Part shown: positions 1 through 10,255 of the stretch, in pieces
How the letters are laid out: the number at the start of each line of letters is the position of its first letter
Numbering within the stretch: position 1 is the stretch's first letter
Origin: Carya illinoinensis
Taxonomy: Eukaryota > Streptophyta > Magnoliopsida > Fagales > Juglandaceae
Length of the DNA: 64,000 nucleotides
Direction of reading: 5' to 3'
NCBI RefSeq assembly: GCF_018687715.1
Contig: NC_056762.1
Span: 25,410,864 to 25,474,863, forward strand
Notes under the pieces: model-generated
The model's database searches: none
What the model saw: the letters and a program-made list of their open reading frames with translations, nothing else
Told to the model about the DNA's origin: nothing
Program-made: the position numbers and the translations under genes

Positions 1-344
1 TAAAACTGAAATGAAATAGCAAGTAGCGAATTGAAAAGATCAAGCCAATTGAATGGAAATGAAGATTCGAAGCGGTGGAGGAGGCTGAGCTGCAGTGGCA
101 ATTGGACCCCTCAAGGACTTCTTCAATCTGCTGCAGTGTGAGTGAATGATCCAGTGGAAATTGTATAGCTGCGTGAATGATTGATTGTATGAATCCTCCT
201 CTCCGAATCTGAACGAAAATCAAAGGAAAAATAAATTCTAAGTGTTTCTCTAATCAAAACAGAGTTTTCCAAGCCAAAAGTCGGCTATAAGATATAAAAA
301 ATCATTTATATACTCTGACGGTGGAATAAACACTAATCTGTAAA
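1..344. other. No gene recognised
   Basis: Low-complexity, mostly AT-leaning DNA with a short GA-rich patch near 60-120. I see no open frame, RNA gene or transposon end here. It may belong to an older repeat that also carries the tandem array immediately to the right, but nothing in the sequence proves that. Confidence 0.4.
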
Positions 345-640
345 ATGCGATATTCGCTCGAGCGGAGTGTCGAGCGAACATCGAGCTTTCGACTCTGCCT
401 AAATTCGCTCAAGCGGAGTGTCGAGCGAACATCGAGCTTTCGACTCTGCCTAAATTCGCTCGAGCGGAGGGTTGAGCGAACATCGAGCGTTCCACTCTGC
501 CTGACTTCGCTCGAGCGGCCAAATGCCTCCGCTCGAGCGATCTCCTTTTCTGCACACCCGCTAGAGCCCACTGTCGAGCGGAAGTCGAGCATTTGAATCT
601 GTCTGAATTCACTCGAGCGGCAAAAAGCTGCCGCTCAAGT
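345..640. repeat. 51-bp tandem repeat rich in CGCTCGAGCG
   Basis: The motif ATTCGCTCGAGCGG recurs at 352, 403, 454 and, slightly changed, 505, which gives an exact 51-bp period over about three and a half units. Each unit also carries GTCGAGCGAACATCGAGC. The array then decays into units with new spacing but the same CGCTCGAGCG core, to about 640. The core is a perfect 10-bp palindrome containing an XhoI site. Open frames across this block on both strands are translations of the repeat and not genes. Confidence 0.85.
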
Positions 641-1105
641 GATATGTACCATAATCCATAGTAATCAACAGTTGATAAAATTAAAACAGAAATTCATGCT
701 TTTAATCAATTAAAATTACAACTTTGATTTCTTCATTTTTCCATATAAAACCAATGATAAAGTAATGAAAGAATTAATAGATATTGGTTCCAAAAGTATT
801 AAAAATGCAATAATTCAGCTCAATCACAATGCCAATGCCAGATGCATCACAATTTACCTCGAACACATTGTCAAAATCAGGGAGTGCCAAAAATAGCAAA
901 ATCCCAAAAATTACTTCAAATTGAAATTCAAAATAAAATAAGCAATCTACGAAAAATCCGGCCCAAATTGGGTTTAAAATGACTTCCTAACTGACAAACG
1001 AAATAGTATCATAAATAGTAAAAAATAACTAAAACTAGTGATTCGGAGGGGAAAGCAGCAGAATTTGAGGTCAAAAAAAGGGCACATGGAGCTACGCGCC
1101 AAAAG
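641..1105. other. No gene recognised; left flank of the gypsy insertion
   Basis: AT-rich DNA without recognisable genes. The last 20 bases (GCGCC then AAAAGACTAA) continue after the gypsy element at 10256 as AATGCACTCAAAATG. A similar phrase recurs further right (10349-10377), so the target was itself repetitive DNA. Confidence 0.45.
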
Positions 1106-1110
1106 ACTAA

Positions 1111-2816
1111 TGTGACGCCCCCCAAATCCCCACGCCCGAACACGGGGAAATCGAGACGTCCGGATGGTGACAACCCGGGTCGCCATCCCATCGACGGGTG
1201 CCAAGTGTGTGCAAAAACAACAAATGTGCATGAAAGAACACGCAGCGGATAAAGAAAGTCATAACTAAGTACCAGAATTTTTCTTAACGTAATACAAGCT
1301 GTTTAAAACATACATAAATAAAATATTACAAAAAACACAAATACAGTTTTAAACCAAAATAAACCATAGCATCAGCAACCCGGCGGAGCCGCATCCTCGG
1401 GCTCAGCCTCCTCCTCTTCGTCCTCCAACTCTGCACCAAAAGCTACGGAACCAAAAATGGTACTGCAGGTAAGTAAAATCCAAACACTACCAGATAAAAA
1501 CACATATAGAACTCAAACAATATGCATGAAACATGCCCAATGCACAAAGCCCATAAAACACAATTTTTCCACACACGCCAAAAAAACTCATTTGGCCCAA
1601 AAACACATCCTTTCCGAAAAACATGCCAAAAGTCACATTTGGCCTTTATCCGACTTAAACCATTATCCATATTAACCGTATGCACCATGACCTCCCCTAG
1701 GGGTCATCCGCACACCCTGGCTCCAGTGCCACACCACAGAGTACCACCACGCATGTGACGCCTAACGAGCGATGCCCAGTTCCGTGCCCAGCACGTTCCT
1801 AGCCAAGCATCCTCTAGCCCTCACCAGTGAAGGGCCACGGAGTCGGTGCGTAGGGCGATGCCCAGTTCCGCGCCCGGCGCGTTCGTAGCCAAGCAACCCC
1901 TAGCCCCCGCTCCCGTCGTCTAGCGACAACTCAGGAGACATCACTCAGTTTATTCCGCTCCCGAGTGACCAGAGGAGCTCCACCAGGATAATACCCCATC
2001 CCGGCTTGGGGTCGTGATACACACGCACCCGTAAGACCACCTACGCCAATAAACAGGTTTTTCACACTTAAACAAAACACACGTGCATGCACCATGTAAT
2101 GCCATATCAATGCAAAATAAAATAATCCAACAACATAAATCAAATAAACAGGCAACTCCGTCCTCCATCCATCCGACCCCCGAACTCCTCGGACTCAGTC
2201 CGGAATCAACCAACCAGTAGCAATAAATTATTGAAAGAGCAATATATATTTAAATCTGAAAATAGGGTTTGGAAAATACTTACAGCGCTATATGGCAATT
2301 TTAGAAAACACGAGGCGTTGCAAACGGCGGCGAAAAAGCAACGTCACAGTGAAAATTCACTGTGGCCGTGGGTTGTGAAAAACCCACTTTTGAACGGGGA
2401 CAAACTAGGGCTTGAGATTGATAGGGAATTGTCTAGGGATGGTTGTGAAGCTATTGGAAGTGGTGGTTGGCCGTGGGTGGCGGCGAAACCGCCGGAAAGA
2501 GGCCGGATTTCCCAAAAAGGAAAGCTAGCTCGTAAGAGCTGTTCTGGTGGTCGTTGGAGGCCGGAAATAGGTGGGTTAGGACGGCAAGGGACCGGTGATG
2601 AAGTGGTGAAGAAATGGTGGCCGGAGGTGGAGCGACGGCGGCGGATCGGAGCCAAAGCCATGCGGGCTTCAAAGAGCTTTTCCGGCCAAACGGCCAGCCG
2701 GTTGGGGGTGAGTTTCGGTGGGGAGGTGCGCCAGAGGGAGACGAAGAGGATGGGACCGGCGGTGAGCCACACGGTGGCCGGACGGCGGCGGTTCGAGCGG
2801 CTGAAGGTTTCGGCGT

Positions 2817-2847
<31 letters not shown>

Positions 2848-3172
2848 CCGGGGGGGCTCGAGCGGGAAAGAAAGAAAAAAAAAAGAAAAAGAAAGGAAAA
2901 AGAAAGAAGGAAAAGAGAAAAAGGAAAAAGAAAAGGAAAAAAAAGAAAGAGATGTAGGGAAAAGACGAGGTCTAATCCTCGGTTGGGGAAAAACAACACT
3001 AAACCGCCGAAAAGAGATTAAAAACTGTAAACAACCAAAAGAAATAAAACAAAACATCAATTAAATTAAAAATAATTTTAAAACGCAAATAAATTAAAAT
3101 AAATAACTAAAATATTAATTAAAATAAAAACAACTATTTCAGCGAAAATACACTCAAAAGCGGGTCATCACA
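1111..3172 (-). repeat. 3' LTR of the gypsy element
   Basis: 2062 bp, matching 8275-10250 along its length. It keeps about 105-110 bp (around 2661-2770) that the other LTR has lost. Inside lies a local duplication: GCGATGCCCAGTTCCG with its flank occurs near 1767 and again near 1857. A GA/AAAG purine tract lies near 2815-2955. Several frames open here (for example over 2344-3060), but they are repeated in the other LTR and are not genes. Confidence 0.95.
2815..2955. repeat. Purine-only tract (GAGA then AAAG-type) in the LTR
   Basis: About 140 bases almost entirely A and G on the plus strand, starting with GA repeats and passing into AAAG and AAGG runs, with one short interruption CGGGGGGGCTCGAGCGGG. 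The matching tract in the other LTR (about 9873-10030) is around 20 bp longer, as expected for slippage. It lies in LTR sequence and has no coding role. Confidence 0.8.
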
Positions 3173-3186
3173 TCCTCCCCTCCTTA
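3173..3186 (-). other. Polypurine tract (plus-strand primer) of the gypsy element
   Basis: Read on the minus strand this is AAGGAGGGGAGGA immediately before the TGTGATGACC start of the 3' LTR. That is the expected position and composition of the polypurine tract that primes second-strand DNA synthesis. Confidence 0.85.
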
Positions 3187-3291
3187 AAAACAAATTTCGT
3201 CCTCGAAATTTGCAGATCAACCACCAACTTAAAACAAGCCACAAGAAAGCACATAAACCATCTGTGATCAAAATTAAGACACATACTTTCT

Positions 3292-6200
3292 CTATTCGAA
3301 CAAATACGGGTACTGCTCCCTCATGTCCGCTGCTCACTCCCAAGAGAAGTCTTGAGCTAACGGATCTCCCCAAGCCACTTTAACCAAAGGTATCGTCTTG
3401 GACCTCAACTGTTGCTCCTTCCAATCCAAAATCTGCGACGGAACAACTTCATAAGTGAGATCCGGTTGCAACTGAATACCCGCTGGGTCGACGAAGCATG
3501 GTTCTTGCTGTCCAAAGCTCTTCTTCAGGGATGATACGTGGAAGACATCATGAACATCCCCAAAATAATCTGGCAAAGCAACTCTATAGGCGACGGACCC
3601 TACTCTCTCCAGAATCTGAAAAGGGCCGACGTACCTCGGATCTAGCTTCCTCTTCTTACCGAAACGCTTAACACCTCTCATGGGAGAGACTTTAAGGTAA
3701 ACCCAATCACCAACTTCAAACGACAACTCTCTCCTCCTGGTATCAGCGTAACTCTTCTGGCGACTCTGAGTTGCCGCCATTTTATCCCTGATGATCCGGA
3801 CTTGGCTTTGCATCTCTTGAATTATTTCGGGTCCAATTATCCTACTCTCCCCAACTTCATCCCAACATAAGGGCAACCTGCACTTTCTCCCATAAAGAGC
3901 TTCATAGGGAGCCATCTGAATGGTCGCATGGAAGCTGTTATTGTATGCAAACTCGATGAGCGGCAAATAGTTTTCCCAACTTCCTTGGAATTCCATGACA
4001 CATGCTCGCAGCATGTCTTCCAGGGTCTGAATGGTGCACTCTGACTGGCCGTCTGTCTGCGGGTGATAAGCAGTACTGAACTTCAACTTAGTACCCAAAG
4101 CTGCCTGCAAACTCTTCCAGAACTGCGACGTAAACCTCGGGTCTCGATCCGACACTATACTCTTTGGTACGCCGTGTAGCCGCACTATCTCTTTGACATA
4201 CAAACGGGTCAACTTACCCAAAGAGTCGGTGTTATTAACAGGCAGAAAATGAGCACTCTTCGTTAACCGGTCCACAATCACCCAAACAGAATTCTTCCCA
4301 CTAGGCGTTCTCGGCAAACCCACTACAAAGTCCATCGTGATGTCATCCCACTTCCACTCAAGAATAGGGAGGGGTTGGAGCATGCCTGCAGGTCTCTGAT
4401 GCTCGGCCTTCACCTGACGACATGTGTGGCATCTCTCCACATATAAAGCAACGTCCTTCTTCATTCCATCCCACCAGTAATTTTTCTTCAAGTCTCGATA
4501 CATCTTTGTACTGCCAGGATGAACTGAATACGGGGCCGCATGAGCTTCCGCCATGATCCGTTCTTTGAAATCTGAGTCCTTCGGGACCACTCTGCGATCT
4601 CAGAACCGAAGTATCCCATCATTATCCATGCTATAGTGCAACGGCCCTCGAGAATTTCTGACTCTTTTCCTGATGTTCAGCAGCTTCGGATCCTTTCTTT
4701 GGAGAGTTTTCAATTCTTCAAAATCAGTTACTCGAATATCAAGAACTGAAGACAAAATCTCCACTTGCTGCGAACTCTCTATAAGGAGCCTTCTCATCCC
4801 ACAAAGCAACGAATCCAATTCTGATGGCTCGGCTTCATCTTCCAAGTGTGACTTCCGGCTCAAAGCATCAGCAACTATATTAGCCTTCCCCGGATGGTAC
4901 TTGATCTCACACTGATAGTCACTGATTAGCTCCAGCCATCGTCTCTACCTCATATTCAGATTTTTTTGGGAAAACAAATGCTTCAAGCTCTTGTGATCAG
5001 TAAATACCTCGCAAGCTTCCCCATACAAGAAGTGCCGCCAGATTTTGAGGGCAAAAACAATCGCAGCCAATTCTAGATCGTGCGTCGGATAATTCTTCTC
5101 GTGGTCCTTTAGCTGACGAGATGCATAGGCTACAACCCGTCCTTCCTGCATAAGGACACAACCCAAACCAAACTTAGACGCATCACTGAAGACTACGAAT
5201 GGCTTATGCGGTTCTGGGAGCGCTAACACTGGTGCCGTCGTCAACCTGTTCTTTAATTCCTGAAAGCTTCTCTCACATTTCTCTGACCAAACAAATTCTG
5301 TATTCTTCTGAGTCAAAGCTGTGAGAGGTCCGGATAGGCGAGCAAAACCCTCTACAAATCTTCGGTAGTATCCGGCGAGCCCCAAGAAACTCCTGACCTC
5401 GCGCACTGTAGTCGGGCGCTGCCATGACAAAATGGCTTCTACCTTACTAGGATCAACAGCCACTCCGCCCCGGGAAATTACGTGCCCAAGGAATTTAACT
5501 TCTTCCAACCAGAATTCACACTTGCTGAGCTTGGCGTATAGCTGGTGTTCTCTCAACCTCTCAAGTACCAGACTAAGATGATACACATGCTCTTCAACAT
5601 CTCGGGAATAAATCAGTATATCATCAATAAATACTACCACAAAGGAATCCAGATAAGGTCGAAACACTCGATTCATCAAATCCATGAAAGCTGCAGGGGC
5701 ATTAGCTAACCCAAACGGCATCACCTTAAATTCATAATGCCCATACCTCGACCTGAAAGCAGTTTTAGGCACATCCTGGTCTCTGATTCTCAACTGGTAG
5801 TATCCCGACCTCAGATCAATCTTAGAGAACATGACTGCTCCTTGAAACTGATCAAACAAATCATCTATCCGCGGGAGAGGATATTTATTTTTGATGGTCA
5901 CCTTATTCAATTCCCGATAATCAATGCACATATGGAGGGTTCCATCTTTCTTTTTAACAAATAAAACTGGTGCACCCCACGGCGACGTACTAGGCTGAAT
6001 AAATCCCTTCTCTACCAGTTCTTGCAACTGAGTCTTCAACTCTTTCAATTCAGCCGGTGCCATGCGATAAGGAGCTTTATGCACAGGAGCCGCTCCAGGT
6101 TCCAAGTCTATAACAAACTCCATCTCCCGAACAGGGGGTAGTCCGGGCAAGTCATCCACAAACACATCGGGAAATTCTTCCACAACTGGAATGTCTGCCA

Positions 6201-6674
6201 AAGACTTCTTCTCAGGCGGCGTGGACACCATCTGCACCAAGAATGCATCCGCTCCCCATGCAATCTCTCGTCTTGCCTGAATCGCCGATATAATTATCGG
6301 CTTTTCTTTTAATCTACTCCCCGCAAATTCCAGACAATCACCATCTGGAAGCTGAAAGCTAATTATCCGACTTCTGCAATTAATACTCGCAGAATATCGG
6401 TATAGCCAATCCATCCCGAGGATGATATCGAAGCCCAACCGCTTGAACACCACCAAATCCGCATCCAAGAACCTTCCCTCAAAATTTAACGGGCATCCCA
6501 AAGCAACCTTGGAACACCACACCATCTCACCATCGGGTAGAGCCACTACCATAGACTTCGGCAACGGTTCCATGACCAAATTACACACCCGAGCAAACGT
6601 GGAAGATACAAACGACCGTGAAGCACCGGAATCAAACAAAGTACAAGCATAAAACTCATACAAACGGACTCTTC
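3292..6674 (-). pseudogene. Gypsy pol: protease, RT, RNase H, integrase, chromodomain-like tail, with three stops
   Basis: One reading frame continues leftward from the candidate splice acceptor at 6675 to the natural TAG at 3292-3294. It is interrupted by TAG at 4945-4947, TGA at 4600-4602 and TGA at 3334-3336. Domains in order: aspartic protease with LFDSGAS (about 6615-6635); reverse transcriptase with VFIDDIL (around 5620); RNase H with FSDAS and TDHKSL; the zinc-binding N-terminus of integrase with CHTCRQVK (around 4415-4440); the integrase core with SDRDPRF (around 4145); then a tail with the EVVPSQILDW and DFSWE motifs typical of plant chromodomain elements. Each stop is one C-to-T change from a CAG or CGA codon on the coding strand. 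The last stop removes only the final 13 codons or so. The protein family is certain; the ancestral residues at the stops are inferred. Confidence 0.92.
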
Positions 6675-6770
6675 CTGAACCAAACACATCAACCCATGAA
6701 ATCCAAAAAGCAAAGAATAAACCACATACACCAAGAATTAAATCCAACTTAAAATTAAATTAAACCATAC
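6675..6770 (-). other. Candidate 96-nt in-frame intron between gag and protease
   Basis: Gag and pol are in the same frame but are separated by a TAA at 6760-6762. On the minus strand this stop lies inside an AT/T-rich 96-nt segment. It begins GTATGG directly after ACAG, ends TTTGGTTCAG, and has a TTGAT branch-point-like motif close upstream of the acceptor. The length is 32 codons exactly, so removal keeps the frame, removes the stop and joins Gag's end to the conserved start of the protease. The segment's composition and hydrophobic translation differ sharply from the GC-richer coding sequence around it. Splicing is inferred from sequence only. Stop readthrough or an AT-rich insertion are the alternatives. 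Confidence 0.6.
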
Positions 6771-8003
6771 CTGTAATTACTCCAGCATCATGGGTCGCTG
6801 GTGCCTCATCATCCACCTCTCCGGGTGTGACAGCATAAACCTGGGCTTGCACTGCTTGTCTCAGGTTGGTTCTTCCACCGTGTCTACCTCCACGGCTTCC
6901 TTGAACTCTGACGGAGCAATCCCGAGCGATATGTCCCACTTGGCCGCACCGGTAACACTGGGGTCCGCTACTCATCCGACACTCGCCCTCATGAGCTCTA
7001 TTACAAGCTCCACAAATAGGCACCCGTCCTCCCATACGAACACCTGAGGACGTTTGAGGTCGAGTTCTAGTCCGCTGAACAAACTTCTGGGGCGAACCCG
7101 AGCTACTTCCTTCACCAGAAAAACTCCGCCTCTTATGCCCTGGAGGGGAGCCCACACTCAGATTATTTTCCCGCTCCACAAGGGTGGCCACATCCACTAA
7201 TTCCTGAAAAGTGGATATCCGATGGCTGACCACCATACGGCGTATGTCATGACGTAGCCCCTCCTGGAAACGATCTGCTCGCATCTCCTCAGTGGCGACA
7301 AGGTGAGGAGCAAATCGCTCAAGTTCTATGAACCTCCGGGCGTATTGTTCCACTGTCGCGCCCCCTTGGACCAGATTTGAGAACTCTCTTGCCTTTTGCT
7401 TCCTTACCGATGTGGGAAAGAAGCGGTCATTGAACTCCTTCTTGAAACGCTGCCAGGTCACCGCAGCGAAAGATCCCAGTTCAGACTCCAACAACACCCT
7501 CTTGGTATCCCACCAATCAGAAGCAGTACCTTGCAAGAGATAGCTGGCGTAGAGTACTTGCTGTGCCTCAGTGCATCCACACACCTCAAAGGTTTTCTCC
7601 AGATCTTTGATCCATCTTCCAGCCTGAAGTGGATCCTCATTTCCAGTGAAGTGTGGAGTCCTATGCGCCAGGAAGCGCTCATAGGTGCATCCGGCTTGCA
7701 CCATGCTACTGGACCCTCCTGGATACATCCAAGGCCCTCCCTGATATGGCCAAGGACCTCCTGGTTGTGGCCAAAACCCTCCTTGTTGTGGACAAGGCCC
7801 TCCTGGTGGTGGACAAGGCCCTCCTGATGGTGGCCAAGGACCCCCTTGTTGTGGCCAAGTCCTTGTTGTGGCCAAGGCCCTGTCTGTTGAGACCTCGCAC
7901 TCTGCTGCATAAATTCCGTCATCTGCCGTATTGCTTCAGCTAGGGAGTCATCCCTGGAGGTATTGTCCCGTGGTTCTTGGGTAGATTTCCTTGGTCTCCC
8001 CAT
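6760..8003 (-). pseudogene. Gypsy gag with zinc knuckle, frameshifted near its N-terminus
   Basis: The natural start is the ATG at 8001-8003 (reading MGRPRKS), which follows a 270-nt leader after the primer site. About 45 codons on, in a repeat encoding GPWPQQG units, one 21-nt unit has shrunk to 17 nt (7852-7868). This 4-nt loss shifts the frame, and the rest of gag runs in the other frame to the TAA at 6760-6762. The body contains the retrotransposon gag domain (conserved phrases such as LQGTASDWW and EFNDRFFP) and one CCHC knuckle, CYRCGQVGHIARDC, around 6925-6965. Gag builds the cytoplasmic virus-like particle and its knuckle binds the RNA. Confidence 0.9.
7730..7872 (-). repeat. 21-bp coding minisatellite in gag (Pro/Trp/Gln-rich)
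   Basis: About seven head-to-tail units follow the pattern GGCCAAGGACCTCCTGGTTGT on the plus strand. On the minus strand they encode seven-residue units of the type GGPWPQQ, GGPCPPP and GGFWPQP. The unit at 7852-7868 is 17 bp instead of 21 and causes the gag frameshift. Replication slippage is the obvious mechanism. Confidence 0.85.
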
Positions 8004-8261
8004 TTTCCTGCCACAACACCACTCCTGACCCTCCTTTAAGAAAACAAATAAAACCATCATAAAACCAACAAAAACAAAACCAACACCACACAGCAAGAAA
8101 CAAAAGAAACCAGCTTGCAAAAACATAACCAAATAAATACAAACAAACAAACAAGCTCAAACAAATAAAACAACTGTACTTAACATAATTTTTAAAACAC
8201 AACTTTAAAAAGCATTCTGGTACTGCCTACAGGACATGTGGTTTTACCCAGAGCCAAACCT

Positions 8262-8272
8262 CTCTGATACCA
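8262..8272 (-). other. Primer-binding site, initiator tRNA-Met
   Basis: The minus strand reads TGGTATCAGAG two bases inside the 5' LTR boundary. This is the usual complement of the plant initiator tRNA-Met 3' end. It sets the element's direction as right to left. Confidence 0.9.
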
Positions 8273-8274
8273 CC

Positions 8275-10250
8275 TGTGACGCCCCCCGAATCCCCACGCT
8301 CGAACACGGGGAAATCGAGACGTCCGGATGGTGACAACCCGAGTCGCCATCCCATCAACGGGTGCCAAGTGTGTGCAAAAGCAACAAATGTGCACAAAAG
8401 AACACGCAGCGGATAACGAAAGTCATAACTAAGTACCAGAATTTTTCTTAACGTAATACAAGCTGTTTAAAACATACATAAATAAAATATTACAAAAAAC
8501 ACAAATACAGTTTTAAACCAAAATAAACCATAGCATCAGCAACCCGGCGGAGCCGCATCCTCGGGCTCAGCCTCCTCCTCTTCGTCCTCCAACTCTGCAC
8601 CAAAAGCTACGGAACCAAAAATGGTACCGCAGGTAAGTAAAACCCAAACACTACCAGATAAAAACACATATAGAACTCAAACAATATGCATGAAACATGC
8701 CCAATGCACAAAGCCCATAAAAGACAATTTTTCCACACACGCCAAAAAAACCCATTTGGCCCAAAAACACATCATTTCCGAAAAACACGCCAAAAGTCAC
8801 ATTTGGCCTTTATCCGACTCAAACCATTATCCATATTAACCGTATGCACCATGACCTCCCCTAGGGGTCATCCGCACACCCTGGCTCCAGTGCCACACCG
8901 CAGAGTACCACCACGCATGTGACGCCTAACAAGCGATGCCCAGTTCCGTGCCCAGCACGTTCGTAGCCAAGCGTCCTCTAGCCCTCACCAGCGAAGGGCC
9001 ACGGAGTCGGTGCGTGGGGCGATGCCCGGTTCCGCGCCCGGCGCGTTCGTAGCCAAGCAACCCCTAGCCCCCGCTCCCGTCGTCTAGCGACAACTCAGGG
9101 GACATCACTCAGTTTATTCCACTCCCGAGTGACCAGAGGAGCTCCACCAGGATAATACCCCATCCCGGCTTGGGGTCGTGATACACACGCACCCGTAAGA
9201 CCACCTACGCCAATAAACAGGTTTTTCACACTTAAACAAAACACACGTGCATGCACCATGTAATGCCATATCAATGCAAAATAAAATAATCCAACAACAT
9301 AAATCAAATAAACAGGCAACTCCGTCCTCCATCCATCCGACCCCCGAACTCCTCGGATTCAGTCCGGAATCAACCAACCAGTAGCAATAAATTATTGAAA
9401 GAGCAATATATATTTAAATCCGAAAATAGGGTTTGGAAAATACTTACAGCGCTATATGGCAATTTTAGAAAACACGAGGCGTTGCAAACAGCGGCGAAAA
9501 AACAACGTCATAGTGAAAATTCACTATGGCCGTGGGTTGTGAAAAACCCACTTTTGAACGGGGACAAACTAGGGCTTGAGATTGATAGGGAATGGTCTAG
9601 GGATGGTTGTGAAGCTATTGGAAGTGGTGGCTGGCCGTGAGTGGAGGCAAAATCGCCGGAAAGAGGCCGGATTTCCCAAAAAGGAAAGCTAGCTCGTAGG
9701 AGCTGTTCCGGTGGTCGTTGGAGGCCGGAAATAGGTGGGTTAGGATGGCAAGGGACCGGTGATGAAGTGGTGAAGAAATGGTGGCCGGAGGTGGAGCGAC
9801 GGCGGCGGATCGGAGCCAAAGCCGCCCGCACGGTGGCCGGACGACGGCGGTTCGAGCGGCTGAAGGTTCCAACGTGAGAGAGAGAGAAGAGAGAAAGAGA
9901 GAGACCGGGGGGGGCTCGAGCGGGAAAGAAAGAAAAAAAAAGAAAAGAAAGAAAAAAAAAAAGAAAAAGAAAGGAAAAAGAAAGAAGGAAAAGAGAAAAA
10001 GGAAAAAGAAAAGGAAAAAAGAGAAAGAGATGTAGGGAAAAGACGAGGTCTAATCCTCGGTCCGGGAAAAACAACACTAAACCGCCGAAAAGGGATTAAA
10101 AACTGTAAACAACCAAAAGAAATAAAACAAAACATCAATTAAATTAAAAACAATTTTAAAACGCAAATAAATTAAAATAAATAACTAAAATATTAATTAA
10201 AATAAAAACAACTATTTCAGCGAAAATACACTCAAAAGTGGGTCATCACA
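8275..10250 (-). repeat. 5' LTR of the gypsy element
   Basis: 1976 bp, starting TGTGATGACC and ending GGGCGTCACA in element orientation. It is collinear with 1111-3172 apart from an internal deletion of roughly 105-110 bp near 9825 and about 20 extra bases in the purine tract. It should hold the element's promoter on the minus strand; I did not identify a clear TATA box. Confidence 0.95.
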
Positions 10251-10255
10251 ACTAA

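Larger units (their letters stand above)
1106..10255 (-). mobile_element. Ty3/gypsy LTR retrotransposon, chromovirus (Tekay/Del-like), complete but inactivated
   Basis: The element runs leftward on the minus strand. It is bounded by a 5-bp target duplication, ACTAA, at 1106-1110 and 10251-10255. Two long terminal repeats (1111-3172 and 8275-10250) start TGTGA and end TCACA in element orientation. A tRNA-iMet primer-binding site lies beside the right LTR and a polypurine tract beside the left one. Gag, protease, reverse transcriptase, RNase H, integrase and a C-terminal chromodomain-like tail follow in the order of Ty3/gypsy chromoviruses. The lineage call rests on the 2-kb LTRs, the iMet primer site and the tail of the integrase, so it is a family-level inference. 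Gag carries a 4-nt deletion and pol three stops, so this copy cannot act alone. By eye the LTRs differ by only a few percent, mainly transitions, which suggests a fairly recent insertion. Confidence 0.95.

Noticed and set aside
302..612. Arginine/serine-rich open frames over the 51-bp array
   Set aside because: A 51-bp period is a multiple of three, so tandem copies stay open in several frames. These are repeat translations.
2231..3060. Long open frames on both strands in the left LTR, repeated at 9395-10138
   Set aside because: They lie in the gypsy LTR, overlap each other on opposite strands and arise from the GC-rich part and the purine tract. No domain is visible.
7396..7943. Plus-strand frames opposite gag
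   Set aside because: They are antisense shadows of the gag minisatellite.
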